A DNA stretch of 64,000 nucleotides. Origin: Heligmosomoides polygyrus polygyrus (lineage: Eukaryota > Nematoda > Chromadorea > Rhabditida > Heligmosomidae). The position numbers and the translations under genes are program-made. The stretch spans positions 84,920,408-84,984,407 of the forward strand of contig OX377202.1 of NCBI GenBank assembly GCA_947396885.1. Reading direction: 5' to 3'. The notes beneath the pieces are model-generated. The model saw only the letters and a program-made list of their open reading frames with translations, ran no database searches and was not told the origin of the DNA. Shown here in pieces: positions 43,446-54,839 of the stretch (position 1 is the first letter of the stretch; each line of letters starts with the position of its first letter).

Positions 43446-44644
43446 CGCCTGGCTGGGATCTTTTAAGTAGGTGTAGGGATCTGACCCTGTTGAGTTCTTT
43501 CGTTGGCTGGGACTAAAACGGGTTAGGGAGGCCATCGACTACTAAGACTTAGGCGGGCATTTGTTGCAGAGCTTAGGGTCATAAGTTCAAGTAGTCCTCT
43601 GTTCTTCTGTGTCATTTTTTTTTCTCGCGTTTTATCCTTGTTGTGTGCTGTTTTTTTTGTGATAAATTTGTCACTTACCACTCGTGCACTTGTATTCGAA
43701 CGGTGAAGCCGGTAAGTACCTAACTGGAAACAAGAACTCACGAATGGGCAGCTTAGCTTATGCGGCTTTGAAAATGAATTAACTGAAATCGAGGAAGAAT
43801 TGTATGTGTGGCAAGCCAAGATGTCAGAACCGAAGCTCTTCAACGAATTATTCACGATTAATGGACGTTACTGGGTAGGAGCGAGCTCTCTTCGCTCTAA
43901 AATTATTGACTATGTAGCTGAAAGTATCATGTGCTGAGTTACAACATCGTTGTATTTTCGACGGAACGGCTATAGAGGTCTGCAAATTCTTGCCTAAACA
44001 GTGGGGGGGGGGGGGTGAAGAATAGTGTATATTGATCGTGATGAAATCGATGAAGAGTTCTGGTTTTGATCCGTTAGCTTACGTCACACACAATCCGCCC
44101 TGGATGCCAATTCATTAATTTCAATGCCGTTTTCAACATGACAGCTGCCTTTTCATGACTTGTTTGTTGCAAGATGTAATCTGCGCATAGAGCAGAACAG
44201 CGCACACGTTCAATTGCCTGCTATCCCGTATAAAAGCCGGCCATTGAGTCAACTGTTGCAGCGGCATCCAACATGCTGTGTGTTTTTCGCCTATGCTTCT
44301 CTAACCCTTGTGCACACTAGACATGGGATCCGAATCATGCATTTTCGGATATCCGGCCGGATTTATCCGGTTTCGGATTATCCGAAATCCGGCTCGGTCG
44401 AAAATTGCCCTCATCTGAATCATCCGAAGATCCGGGGTTTCTAAAATTGCCCTCATCTGAATCATCCGAAGATCCGGGGTTTTCAAAATCGCCCTCATCT
44501 GAATCATCCGAAGATCCGGGGTTTTGAAAAACGCAATGATTCGGATAAAATCGGATAATAGGAGGTTAGCGCGCCTTGCTGGTAAACTCTGCGCCATTGA
44601 TAACCTGACTTTTTCGGGCAGATTTGCAATCATTTGGCGGGAAT

Positions 44645-45020
44645 TCTCTCACAAGGAAAGGGTCTGAAACGTATTCAGAAACGGGGAGCGAGTCATATAG
44701 GTGGAATCCACACCCCTCAATTACTATAGAAATGTGCTTATATTTTGCCAAGTCGGTAAACCCAAGGAGTAGGGGGTTCTTGAAGTCACAATGGAACGGC
44801 ACATCACGAATTTGGGTTCTTGTACGACCGCAATGTCTCTGTCGGCAAGCAGATCGGAGCGCAATGGGTGTTGACGATGCTTCATGGGAGAAGGTCGTGG
44901 GTTCGATCCTCATGCGCTGCTGCATTCTTGCTTTTTAAATGATTGGTTGAGGTTTGAGGGATTCTGACGTCTATACCATTTTCAGATGTTTTCCACGCAC
45001 TTTCCAGCTGCATGCTGTGG
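44645..45020 (+). repeat. Family D element head with tRNA-like promoter
   Basis: Begins CTCACAAGGAAAGGGTCTG, the same terminus as 56262, then shared sequence (TTTTGCCAAGTCGGTAAACC), then A-box-like GAGCGCAATGG and B-box-like GGGTTCGATCC at 44850-44920. Confidence 0.65.
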
Positions 45021-45372
45021 TACTCAACAGGATGATGCATAAATATTCAACACCAGTGAATACACAGGTACAACGTGCATAAAGCAGCACTGGACACAAT
45101 GGGCAGGGTATAAATGCTGCAGGCTCCTCTCAGTCTGTTTCCATACATCGGCCAATGACCTCGGGTAAAACCATCCTGCTCGGATTTTCAAAGGAGACCA
45201 TGATGTGAAGTCACATGTGGTTAAAACGAGAAAGTCTGTGGATCCCGGAAATTGCTCTAAACGGAATCAATACACTCTTTCTCTCATCTTTGCTTGTCAC
45301 CTGGAAATTAGAGGTCTGCTGGAGTTTCTCTAAAACCTAACATCAACAATGCCGCCGATGCTCGAGTGGTGA

Positions 45373-45790
45373 GTGGTGATCCAACCGCTCACGCTGAACT
45401 GTGGTCCAACTTTAGATAAGGAGCCTTCATGGGAATGGCACCAACCTGACCGAACGGAAGCTAGCATACTCAAGGACTTCGAAGCACATCAACTTGAAGT
45501 TAACGAAGACGAACGGCTGGAAGGTGAAAAACCAGAAGAACCTTGGGATTCGCAAAATGAACTGATAGACGTGGAAAGGCTGGCAAGCAGTGGGCATATG
45601 ATAATTTTTGGATGGAAGTCTTGTTTCAGAGGAAAGGGAACGTCTTCAATTGGATTTCGTGTATAGAGCCGATCTCATTTGTCCATATATGGGGAAGCAA
45701 ACTGTGAGGAGCCAGTAGCCTTTATGCGCTGCCCGTATTGTGACCAGTGCTTATGTTCCATGCACTTTGTGTCTGTGTATCACTGATGTT
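45373..45790 (+). other. Unrecognised acidic open frame plus Cys-pair tail
   Basis: 45373-45666 is open: E-P-S-W-E-W-H-Q-P-D-R-T-E-A-S-I-L-K-D-F-E-A-H and many E/D. In another frame just after (about 45690-45780): N-C-E-E-P-V-A-F-M-R-C-P-Y-C-D-Q-C-L-C-S-M-H-F, a zinc-ribbon-like Cys pattern. It may be remnants of one mobile-element protein separated by a frameshift. Function unknown. Confidence 0.3.
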
Positions 45791-45835
45791 AAACGTTATA
45801 CATCGTTATGTTGAACAGCCTTCCAATTGAGTTTT

Positions 45836-46275
45836 GGTTAAAAAAGCGGTCAGTAATAAACAAGTGGCAACAAAGTTGCTCTCACGGCATACATCTGGAA
45901 ACACTACACAGCAAACATCTAAAATGGTGCAGATGTCAGAATCCCTCAAATCAACCAATCAGCTGAAATGCAAAGATGCAGCAGCGCAGAAAAGTCGAAC
46001 CCTCTACCTCCCTCTCATGGAGCAATGTCGCTATCCACTGCGCTACGAGCCGCTACCCTCCGGCGGCATCGCGGGCGTTCAAGACTCCCGAACTCGTGAG
46101 GCGCCGATTCCACTGCAACTTCAAGGATCCTCTACTCCTCGGGCTTATCGATTTGGCAAAAAAAGAAACACATTTTTAACTAATTGAGGAGTGGCGATTA
46201 TTCCTATATATATGGTGGGATGACTCGCTCTCTCCGTTCAGAATACGCTTCAGACCCTTCCCTTTTCAGAGCACG
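45836..46275 (-). repeat. Family D element, reversed and truncated
   Basis: Reverse orientation of 56262-56695: ends TCAGACCCTTCCCTTTTCAG at 46270, tRNA-like portion at 45970-46065 on - (TAGCGCAGTGGATAGC A box; GGGTTCGACTT B box). The duplication breakpoint (45831) lies only a few bases beyond its truncated end. Confidence 0.7.
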
Positions 46276-47293
46276 AAAAACTTCTTGCGGACGTTTTTTA
46301 ATCGTTTCATTATTGTTCTTGTCAAGACTTCGCTGTGCGTTACCAACTCATTATTGAGTTGGAATTGGCACTTTGGGGTCTTAAAGCTGTTTTTTGTTTG
46401 TTCTCGAAGCGCAAAATAGCTCTGCGGAGGGCTCCCCTCGTAAGGCAGCCAAATACGACATTTTTTACGTAGCGCTGGTGTGTTCCACTCCATTGGTGAA
46501 CTAAGCTAGGCCAGATATAATGTAATTGGGCATTCATGTGCCTTGCTAATAGGGCATATAAACACTTAATTCAAGGTGAGGCGCTCCAAGCTGCTTTGCG
46601 CGCTCGTGACTTCAATTGGTCAAGGAAATAAACGCAGAGTTACTGATGTGTTCCGTTTTGAAGAAGTTGCGTGCACCTATTATATCACTTATCCGGTTGT
46701 ATCCGAATCGGATATCCGAAATCCGGCTCGGCCGAAAATGGCGTTATCTGAATCATCCGAAGATCCGGGGTTTTTGAAATTGCCCTCATCTGAATCATCC
46801 GAAGACCCGGGGTTTTCGAAATTGCCCTCATCTGAATCATCCGAAGATCCGGGGTTTGAAAAAATGGCCTATCCGAATCATCCGATTATCCGGAAAATTG
46901 GTGTCGGATCCAATGTCTAGTGCACACCACAGCAAATTTATAACTCCTGATTCGTTTCATAGTGCGAGCAGTGAAGGGAAATTGAGGTTTCCCAATCGCA
47001 GCCACGGGACTGTTTATTACGCCAAACGAGTCATTCGTTTCGCAACGTCAACTGCATCTCTCCACTATGAACGCCACTACTCCGAGCACGGAACAGGCCG
47101 AGCGTTGCGGTCCAGCAAGCATCAGACTGCAGCAGCTGAGATTTCCTTGCTTCGCTTGCGAACGAACACGAGCAAGGTGCTCCCGAAACGATAGTTAATG
47201 CCGCAAGTCCTTAAGAGGCGTTTCAATGGCGGCCATTAAGCTCTTAAATGCAGAACATGGCAAGCATCGCTGTTCATACATCGTTCGTGAATA

Positions 47294-48041
47294 CAGGGTG
47301 CGTAAAAAGTACTGACGCAGTAAATGGCGGTTGTGAAAATAGTAATGCGCAGTAAGTTTGAAAATATTCACTTGAGAAATATGGAAATGATCTTGCAAAC
47401 ACGATAGAATAACTTGTAATTGACATTGGCTTCTTTACTGTGAATACAAGAATACGAGCGAAAACGACGAAAAAATCATGAGCACGCGCCGCAAGTACTC
47501 GCTTGAATTTCGTTCCGTGCTTTTAACAGGGTAACATTCTGCGACCGGTCACTTCTGTTGAAAATAGCCCAGACCTCATTCTCCAAAATCGCCTAAAAAG
47601 AATAATCCAGCGGATTCACGTTTAAGCTGTGCTCACCTGAGAAGCTGTTCACACCTGCGCGCGTTATCTGTTTGCCGTTATGGGACAGAGGTTGACAATT
47701 TTTGATTTAAACGTTATCGTGCTTGAACATCTTGTAATCATCATCTGTTATGACAGAGCCGTGGCTGACCTCTGGTGGCTGGTTTGTGTTGCTGACCTCT
47801 TTCCTCACCAACCGTTTCGAACAGCGCCTAATCCTCTTGTTAAGGAAGTATTCAGCTGTCTGGGTATCAGACAAAAAAAGGACCACCATAACGATGACGA
47901 ACATGTTTCTTCAGTTTTTTCGTGAGTGTTTTTGAGCACAATAGAGACAACAAAAATAACACACAAAAACCTAGAGGGGTAGAAAGAGAAAGCTGGAGCT
48001 GAAACAAAAAGTAGGTGCGTCAATACTTTTTACGCACCCTG
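47294..48041. mobile_element. Tc1/mariner-type MITE with TA duplication
   Basis: Inverted ends CAGGGTGCGTAAAAAGTACT at 47294 and its near-exact complement ending at 48041 (about 26 of 27 bp), flanked by TA at 47292-47293 and 48042-48043. Length is 748 bp. Interior frames up to 81 aa are not recognised as transposase, so it is non-autonomous or internally deleted. Confidence 0.88.
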
Positions 48042-48289
48042 TACTTGGCTTGTCTGAACGATGGTTGCGAAAAGAACAATACCGACATATCATTGAGGGG
48101 TTGAGAAGCAAATAGGAAAGACCGACAATGTGCCGCTGCGACAGTGGGTGGTCACAGTGACCAGCCTTTATACGGATTACTGACAAATCGACGTTGTTTT
48201 CCTTGCCGTGCTTGTAGCACAGATAACATATCGATGTAAACAAGAACTCTTAAAACGGCAGCTGTAAGCGAGCACCTGGAGAAGGCAAA

Positions 48290-49740
48290 AGGAGTTCGAT
48301 AAATCAATCGCCCAAGGATCGCAGAGTTTTTCTTTGAGTGTTCTAGAGCATATTGGAAGTGCTATTAATGGAGCTAGGAGTATTTGAATCACCAGAACGG
48401 CGGAAACTTTCGGTCCGGCCCAAAAGTTTTTGATTCGTGCCACAGGAGCAATACTAGTACAGCGCGGTGTCAAGCAGTAGCAGAGTGCAGCCCCAAGTTG
48501 GGAAGAGGGATCTAGAATCCCCTTTGGTGTGATTCATTATGTTTGCAGGCTAATACTGCAACTCAATGGAGTTATTTTCAGGAGTTAATCGAAATGCTAC
48601 CTACTATGACAGGGGAGTTGAGTGAAGCAGATAGAAACGAAATGGGCAAGACAAAACACAAGGACGGAATCACATACCTATAGTTGTGCCAGAATGAATA
48701 TTCGAACATTCGAATTAGAATAATTATACTCGAAATCGAGTATTCGAACGCTCGGAAAACGAGATTTTCGAATGTATTCGAATTCGAATGCTCAAAAAAA
48801 CGCGATTGTCGAATATTCGAAAATCGTCGCTATTCGAATATATTCATGTATTCAAAATTTTTGGGAGAGCACACTCATCCCCCACTTCGTTATGAGGCTG
48901 AAGGCTGGTGATGACACGATGTCTCCTGTATATTTCTCCTCCTATACAGTTTTCAGATGAAACAGGACATAATTATTAAACAACCTAAAATAGATGGTTT
49001 CCTGAGTTTTTGTTCGTTTTCTTTGTTCGATTGATGTGACTGTTTTATGCTCGAAGTCGATGGTTATTGACGACTTCGTTTCAGGCCTCCTTCAGTTCTG
49101 AATATGATGGTGCTACATAGGAACATACTTCCAATAAAATGTTAGGAAGCTTTACAGGTTCTAGATATTTTATTATTTATACGTGCTTCGTAGCGTTCTC
49201 GTCAATAGACATCAATTTCTCAAACAATTACATTATTACGTACTTCAACTAAAAATGGCTTCATGCATTCGTAACACCTTTCCGTTCATTTCCTCTGCAA
49301 TTTAAGTTACATCTCTAATTCAATAGGACCCGTACTCGCAGAGCAACATCGCCTTTCTCAGTCAGATAATGATGGTCGTTCACGTATTGTTACTAGTTGA
49401 TAAAAGATGTGACTGTAGTATAACGTCAACATGGCTTATAATTCAAAAGCACAAAGTCAAAACTCTATCGCACTGTGATCGGCTGATGTCGCAATTGTCA
49501 AATGTCACCTCGTGATAACATTCAGTCCAAAGTTTCTTAGAAAAACTCTCAGTCTCAAAGAGGACTGGAAAGCCATTTCCCTAAAAAGGGCTATGGGGCC
49601 ATTGATAACTAATTTCGTTGACGTAGTGCCTTTCAGTCTTTGGTGAAATACCTTTCCTACGAGAGGTGAACAATGCCTAAGTCTTATAAGATTATGTGCT
49701 TGGAGAGCCAATTACTAGCACATATTTTCTTAGAGACTCT
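48290..49740 (+). pseudogene. Lysozyme paralogue fragment (psi-C)
   Basis: 48290-48640 matches the 5' flank of the intact lysozyme gene (15600-15965). 48893-49740 matches its intron 4 - exon 5 - intron 5 block (23825-24640). The exon-5 homologue is 49306-49383: the acceptor has decayed to TTTAAG, the reading has a stop in place of His/Trp (V-T-S-L-I-Q-stop), but S-N-I-A-F-L-S-Q-I-M-M is still visible. Exons 1-4 are deleted between the two blocks. Confidence 0.8.
48690..48860. repeat. TATTCGAAT-rich repeat (hAT-like subterminal)
   Basis: At least a dozen TTCGAA/ATTCGAAT motifs in 170 bp. This type of CGAA-rich array is common in hAT MITEs, but I cannot place termini. Confidence 0.5.
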
Positions 49741-50029
49741 GGCACTCTTCCTCACCCAGTTGTCCAACGTTTAGTAGAATTTCAATCCCTAAAAGCTTTA
49801 CTAACAAGGGAATGGTTTCTGGCGTAGGTCTGAACGGGAGAACTGGATAGTAATGATAATGCGGCAGTTTCCACCCTACACATTGTAGAAGAACGTGTTT
49901 CGTTTTCGCTGGGTCCTTGAACCAAAAGAGCTACGGGCCCTCGCATGTAGGATACAGTATCGCACCGTCAGCGCGTGCCCGCGTGCATAGGTGCACGCGC
50001 CATGACGTATGGAACGTGGCGAAAGCCTT

Positions 50030-50135
50030 TGCGTCATGCGATTCGGTGGCTCAGCAGGGTGCGACGCTGCTTCGCAGGTGTTAGGCCAGATGACTGACCC
50101 CGTACTATGCACTATTTTTGCATTTTTCATAACCA
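50030..50135 (+). repeat. tRNA-derived SINE, family B
   Basis: GGTGGCTCAGCAGGGTGCGA (A box) ... TTAGGCCAGATGACTGACCCC (decayed B box) ... CACTATTTTTGCATTTTTCA tail. Opposite in sense to 54243-54345, where the B box is better (GGATCGACTCCC). Confidence 0.6.
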
Positions 50136-50341
50136 CTGCCTCCTTTACTAATTTGCTTCCTACACTTCTCCTACACATTTATTTCACTCCAAATTGTCAA
50201 TTAAAGTCAGATTCGTGATCAACGCTCCAGATAACACATATAGACAAAGTTTAGGAAACGACCTTCCCATCGTTAGTCAACTCCTAATGTAACTTTGTCA
50301 AGTTGTGCGGACTTTGATTTGATTGAGTTGCGGGAGGAAGT

Positions 50342-50548
50342 ATGGATGATGACGAAATACTTGTCAACTCCCGACTCAGTTCGCAGGTGGGTGCGGGGTT
50401 ATCCTTGCCGTCCGGCCTTCCCGCGTTTCCACCCGGAGAACTTAGTCGGTTGCCTTCTGCGCTGTCGCTAGGCGAACAGGCAGAGTGGCTTATAGAAGCA
50501 CTTAAGCCGTGCATGTCTACCGACATGTTGATGATCTTCTTCAGTTAA
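50342..50548 (+). CDS. Hypothetical short open frame
   Basis: 68 codons starting M-D-D-D-E-I-L-V-N-S-R-L, then a Pro/Leu-rich section (L-P-S-G-L-P-A-F-P-P-G-E-L) and L-G-E-Q-A-E-W-L-I-E-A-L. Composition looks protein-like rather than random, but there is no domain, splice context or homologue I know. Present identically at 61897-62103. Confidence 0.25.
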   Translation: MDDDEILVNSRLSSQVGAGLSLPSGLPAFPPGELSRLPSALSLGEQAEWLIEALKPCMSTDMLMIFFS

Positions 50549-50629
50549 GTTCTTCTGAAGTTACCGGTACCTATTCCGACTTGCCAACTCAGAAAAAGGT
50601 CACCTAAGGTCCCCTAGTGTTTCTTTTAT

Positions 50630-52170
50630 CTCCCCTCTAGGTATCCGACGGCTGAACCGTATGTCAGACGGTAGTTACACCGTTTAGTTCTATAAAGTTT
50701 ATGATAAACTTAAGAACAAACACAAATACGGAACAGCGAAACAACGACTTCGAAACGAACGCGACAATAAATGAGGAAGTTATCACAATGGTTTCAAAAG
50801 GAGCAAATGCTAGTGGCCTCAAATGAATTGGATATCTCAAACGGGTTAAATACACTCACGAGAATTAAATGTCACCACCAAAGTTTGATTAGTATGTGAG
50901 AATTGTACTCGGGGCTTATCCGATCACTGAGGTCCGGAAACCAACCGGCTGACTCGCTCTTGACCCCCTTTGGGCTACACTCACGCAACTAAGGGCAGAC
51001 GGGACAAGGGAGGAGCAGGGATAGACCACCAGGTGGAGACCAACTCAACTAGGTGCTTACCTATTCCTCAAGGACCAATCTCACTTAGCAGTGAGGACGA
51101 CTACCATGCAGCGCTCGCTGCGTAGCCCGAGCCCGGGGAAATGCTGGGCGAAGGAAGGTACGTTAAGTACCAGTAAAAGCCCACCTAGGAGGTCAGGCTA
51201 AGGCAACGCCACCAGGAGTCGCCAGCCAACTGCTAAACAACTAGACTCTCCACTAGATGAAGCTACGCCCGGAAAGCACCCCTTTACTTCTCACAAGTGC
51301 TAACGCCTACTGAAACTCAGGCCGACTACACTCGTCTCAACCAGGCTAGGAGGCGGACGCGCTACTCCTGCTCGAACTCACTGGGGTGTCTACACTACGG
51401 GGGAGCCGGGTGTGTAAACCCTTAGGGACTACCTAGACTCTTCCCCTAATTTAGTGGGTCTCCACCCAATGAGTACCCCTACCGTGGAGGCTCAAGATTG
51501 GCCTACGACACAAAAGAGGGAAATTGGGGCTAACTGCTGTTAGCCACGAAGAACCCAAAGCCGGCTGTGAAGCGTGCGGCTGGGTACAAGGTTGGACGGA
51601 GTGATGATTTAGTTATGTCAGCCGAAACAGTGGGAGAGGATGAAGGGACCGTGGGGAGTGGAGCACCAAAAGATTTCAAGAGCACTAGGGCTCCTGGTTG
51701 CTACGTTCAGCGAAAACACTCACTCTCAGCGGAAGGGGAATGTGCCTAACCCTACCGCTGCCTTGTCCGGGAGACACCTATTATCGTCCCGTGGGCTACG
51801 AGAGGCAAGACTAGGATGACGGCGCCGGGTCTTAATCGACGATGCAAAACCTAGCCCTTAATGATGTGCTCGCTACACTCCTAACGTCTCTGAGTGAGAG
51901 GCTGGACCCTTTTCCCACGTGAAAGCGGTTAGAGAATAAAATAAAGCGAAGAAAACGAAAGAAATACGGCCCTCAAGGCCGAACCGGCTGCTCCGCGGCA
52001 AGGAACGAAGACCAATGTTCTGGGGACCCGGCCCGCTGCGTGTGGTCCGACGCGGTGCGGTTCCCGCGGCGCCTGATCAATGCCGATCAACCCCAGGCCT
52101 CGTTCGGACGGCCCCGGCCATGGCGAAGGAGAGGGGTCCGTAGGAAATAGTGTTCTGAAGGAGGAGAGTG
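50630..52170. other. Unexplained block of distinct composition
   Basis: About 1.5 kb, noticeably richer in G and C than its surroundings and stop-rich in all frames (longest 60-88 codons). It has no visible inverted or direct terminal repeats and no tandem structure. It could be LTR or untranslated retroelement sequence, or a structured noncoding RNA. Repeated at 62185-63725. Confidence 0.35.
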
Positions 52171-52204
52171 CCGACGGTAAGAGAAATATCGACACTGATC
52201 GACA

Positions 52205-52445
52205 CTGGGGGTCCGATGGACGCTGGACCCGGACTTGACAACTTATCGTACTCCAGCGTAGAACGAAAAACTGATGTCAGATTTGTGATTAGCATCCCAA
52301 ATAACCTCCTGAGCAAGATTTGGGCAAAGGATTTTTTGGACCTTTCCTCGACCTTTGGAGTCGTGGAAATACAATAGTGCCTCAATAATAATGTAAATCA
52401 GCTTACTTCCTACACATCTCCTACACATTTATTTCACTCTAAATT
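52205..52445 (+). repeat. Dispersed repeat family H
   Basis: GGACGCTGGACCCGG ... TACTCCAGCGTAGAACGAAA ... CACATTTATTTCACTC is shared with 53950-54240 in reverse sense and partly with 50150-50230. It is a mosaic often adjoining SINE family B. Confidence 0.6.
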
Positions 52446-52800
52446 GGCAAACAAGGGTACTGAGACCTTTGCTTCACCCACTTTCTCACTTTCTGTATTA
52501 TACAATGTTTTGTGTTTTTCAGCGAATACTAAACAATGACCTTTCAGCAGGCACGAGTTACAGCAGGTGCGGGCGACTAGGGCTGTCGGCTCAGACACTT
52601 GTTGCGTCCGAGCCGCGTCCCATTACCGTAATTTCCTACATCGCGAGCGGGACGCTACTCGAACGTGGGCGAGACGGTAGTCGGACGCGGCTGAGACGCA
52701 AAACGCGGATGAGCTCGCGCGGATTCGTTGCTCCAAATCACGTCCCACTGTGCCGTGTGCTCTTGTGTCGGACGAGGTTCGCACGTGGGTCAACAACTGC

Positions 52801-53499
52801 CGGCTTGACGCGTGCTTCGACGTTTTCGTCGTCTCCGGTGGCTCCGGAATTAACCGGTAGAGCGACATGACGTCGGTACCAGCTCCATTATTATTGTGCG
52901 ACAACAGTTTAGTAGCAGTTCTTTATATCGTTCTCTAGTGCTATAACAGTAATACTGTTATACTATTTAACATTCCAGCAAATTCATTGTTTTCCAGCAC
53001 GTTAGAAGCAATCAAAGACAATTCCTTGAGGTCAAATGATGGACATCTCAATTCATCAGCAAAATATCCATTTTAATTCTACACTTGTCCAATTTTAAAT
53101 AAAGTGAGTGTCTGGTTTAACATGAAAAATGTCCGGTTTAAAACGAAAAATGTCCACTATGAAGTGAAAATATATACACATACTAGACACTCAAATTGGA
53201 TAAGTGAAGAATTAAATTGGATATTTTGCTAATGAATTGAGATGTCCATTATTTCACCTCAAGAAATTGTCTTTGATTGCTTCTAACGTGCTGGAAAAAC
53301 AGTGAATTTGCTGGAGTGCTTAATAGCATTAACTGTACTAGTGGTATAGCACCAGAGAAAATATGAATATGAAGAAAGTGCTATCAAACTGTTGTCGCAC
53401 AATAATACTTAATGGAGCTGGTGCCGACGTCATGTCCCTTTAACAGTGAATTCCGGAGCCACCGAGGACGACGAAAACTTCGAAGCACGCGTCAAGCCG
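52801..53499. mobile_element. Foldback element with about 300-bp inverted arms
   Basis: The left arm from CGGCTTGACGCGTGCTTCGA (52801) pairs with the right arm ending at 53499. Shared blocks in both arms: GTGGCTCCGGAATT, GACATGACGTCGG, TTGTGCGACAACAGTTT, CCAGCACGTTAGAAGC, GACATCTCAATTCAT. Arms are about 85-90% identical by eye and the spacer is about 100 bp (53100-53200). No coding capacity. It lies in the 4.9 kb between the two duplicate blocks. Confidence 0.88.
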
Positions 53500-53504
53500 C
53501 TATT

Positions 53505-53690
53505 GATCCCCCACTGGTCTCCTCTTGATGGTTTCCCCGTCCTGGTCCATGCTAGGGGTTCCCCTTACTTCCCTTCTCCACCACCCCTTAGTGGCCCTCC
53601 CATGCTTATGGCAGAGGTCGATGACACGTATTCGGAATCAGGACGCCCAGAAACGCGCAAAGGTCGCTATGTGAAACAGGAGAAGGCTGC
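53505..53690 (+). repeat. Mosaic minisatellite, relative of 31620-32530
   Basis: GATCCCCCACTGGTCTCC-type units then GATGACACGTATTCGGAATC and AGGACGC, matching one 42-bp unit at 32110-32530. It directly abuts the foldback element. Confidence 0.55.
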
Positions 53691-53889
53691 GCTTCCTCTG
53701 CAACAGCAGCATCCCATGTTGAAAGGAACATTTTCCCGCAATTATATAGCGGTAGATATCCTGAAAATTCACGTGTATTACACCGAGGACAACTGAGGTT
53801 ACCGGCTGATATACGAGGTACTGAGTTGTTATCCGCCTTGGTAGGAAGACACATGATTGCCAAACTACATTGGAAATGGCCAACCTCAG

Positions 53890-54240
53890 TTCACCCCTAG
53901 GGTAGAACATACCAGTGCTGTGTAAAATCGTTACTTTTGTGCAATACAGAACGTTGTATAGGGCTGCCGTGACCCCGGGGTCACAATCACTGATTTCGCC
54001 CAAACTTTTTCCAGGGGGTTATTTGGGGTGCTGATCACGAATCTGGCATCCGTTTTTCGTATTACGCTGGAGTGCGGTAAGTTACAGAGTAGGGGTGACT
54101 AATGAAGGTAAGGTTATGGCCACCGTTATCGCCTAATATTTGTCAATAGCAGTTAGGGTGTTGATCACGAATCTATCCCTTATTTAGCAATTTGGAATGA
54201 AATAAATGTGTGGGAGATGTGTTGGAAGCAAAGTGGTAAA
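53890..54240 (-). repeat. Dispersed repeat family H, reverse orientation
   Basis: On -: ACTTACCGCACTCCAGCGTA, GATTCGTGATCAGCACCCCA, GACCCCGGGGTCA. Related to 52205-52445. Confidence 0.55.
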
Positions 54241-54242
54241 GG

Positions 54243-54480
54243 AGGCAGCGGTCATGAAAAAATGCAGAAATAGTGCATAGAATGGGAGTCGATCCGGCCT
54301 AGCACCTGTGACGCAGCGTCGCACCCTGCTGAGCCACCGATTCGCATGACGCATAGGCTTTGGCCACGTTCCATAAGTCATGGGGCATGCACGTATGCAC
54401 ATGGGCATGCTGACGGCACGATACTGTACCCCACATTCGAGGGCCCGGGTAGACGGTCAGAGTGTACGAAATATGACCAC
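54243..54480 (-). repeat. tRNA-derived SINE, family B, best-preserved copy
   Basis: On the - strand: GGTGGCTCAGCAGGGTGCGA (A box), GGCCGGATCGACTCCC (B box GGATCGANTCC), tail GCATTTTTTCATGACC. Upstream DNA shared with 49900-50030. Confidence 0.65.
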
Positions 54481-54679
54481 GCCCTTCACCGAGGACATGC
54501 GATCTTCCTCTCATCTGCCCTGCTCTCCCACCCCAACCCCTTATGCTTCACCGAGAGTCTAACGGCTGCCTTTAAAACGCAAAACAAAATTTTCCGATCC
54601 ACAGAACAGCGGATGTACCTCTTGACGCGCTGCCCAATTCAAGGTACATGACGTCAAGACTTTCTCCTAAACGCATACT

Positions 54680-54745
54680 TTGGAGTTTTCTGAAGATTCG
54701 GGACATACAAAGCACATTAAACGTTTACTTTCAGCGTTACAATGG
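54680..54745 (+). pseudogene. Lysozyme intron5/exon6 junction scrap (psi-D)
   Basis: TTTCTGAAGATTCGGGACAT ... AACGTTTACTTTCAGCGTTA parallels 28637-28692 at the intron 5 - exon 6 acceptor of the lysozyme gene. Homology stops a few bases into the exon. Confidence 0.45.
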
Positions 54746-54839
54746 GTCAGCTGGCCAACCGTCTGAGCTTCCTGTAGACTCATTGGACCACCTGAAGATG
54801 TTACGCTGAAGACACACATTTATGGGTGTCACTACCTGT

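Larger units (their letters stand above)
44318..46919. mobile_element. hAT-like element with perfect 8-bp target duplication
   Basis: Ends are TAGACATGGGATCCGA (44318) and, reversed, TAGACATTGGATCCGA (46919). The flanks GTGCACAC are identical at 44310-44317 and 46920-46927. Subterminal arrays of a roughly 43-bp unit (GAATCATCCGAAGATCCGGG) lie inside each end: three units at about 44400-44530 and three at about 46745-46860. The interior holds family D elements with tRNA-like promoters and a possible acidic frame (45373-45666). The 11.5-kb duplication begins inside it at 45831. Confidence 0.85.
45831..52445 (+). repeat. First copy of exact long duplication (6.6 kb seen)
   Basis: Every stretch compared from 45831 to 52445 recurs unchanged at +11,555 (57386-64000). 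All open frames in the two blocks are identical. Preceding bases differ (TTCCAATTGA versus ACTGCAGG), which fixes the left breakpoint. Unit 45831-57385 is 11,555 bp, so the arrangement is a head-to-tail tandem duplication whose second copy leaves the window. Confidence 0.97.

Noticed and set aside
45105..45125. TATA box (GGTATAAATG) as a gene promoter
   Set aside because: Located inside a transposon with no convincing gene downstream.
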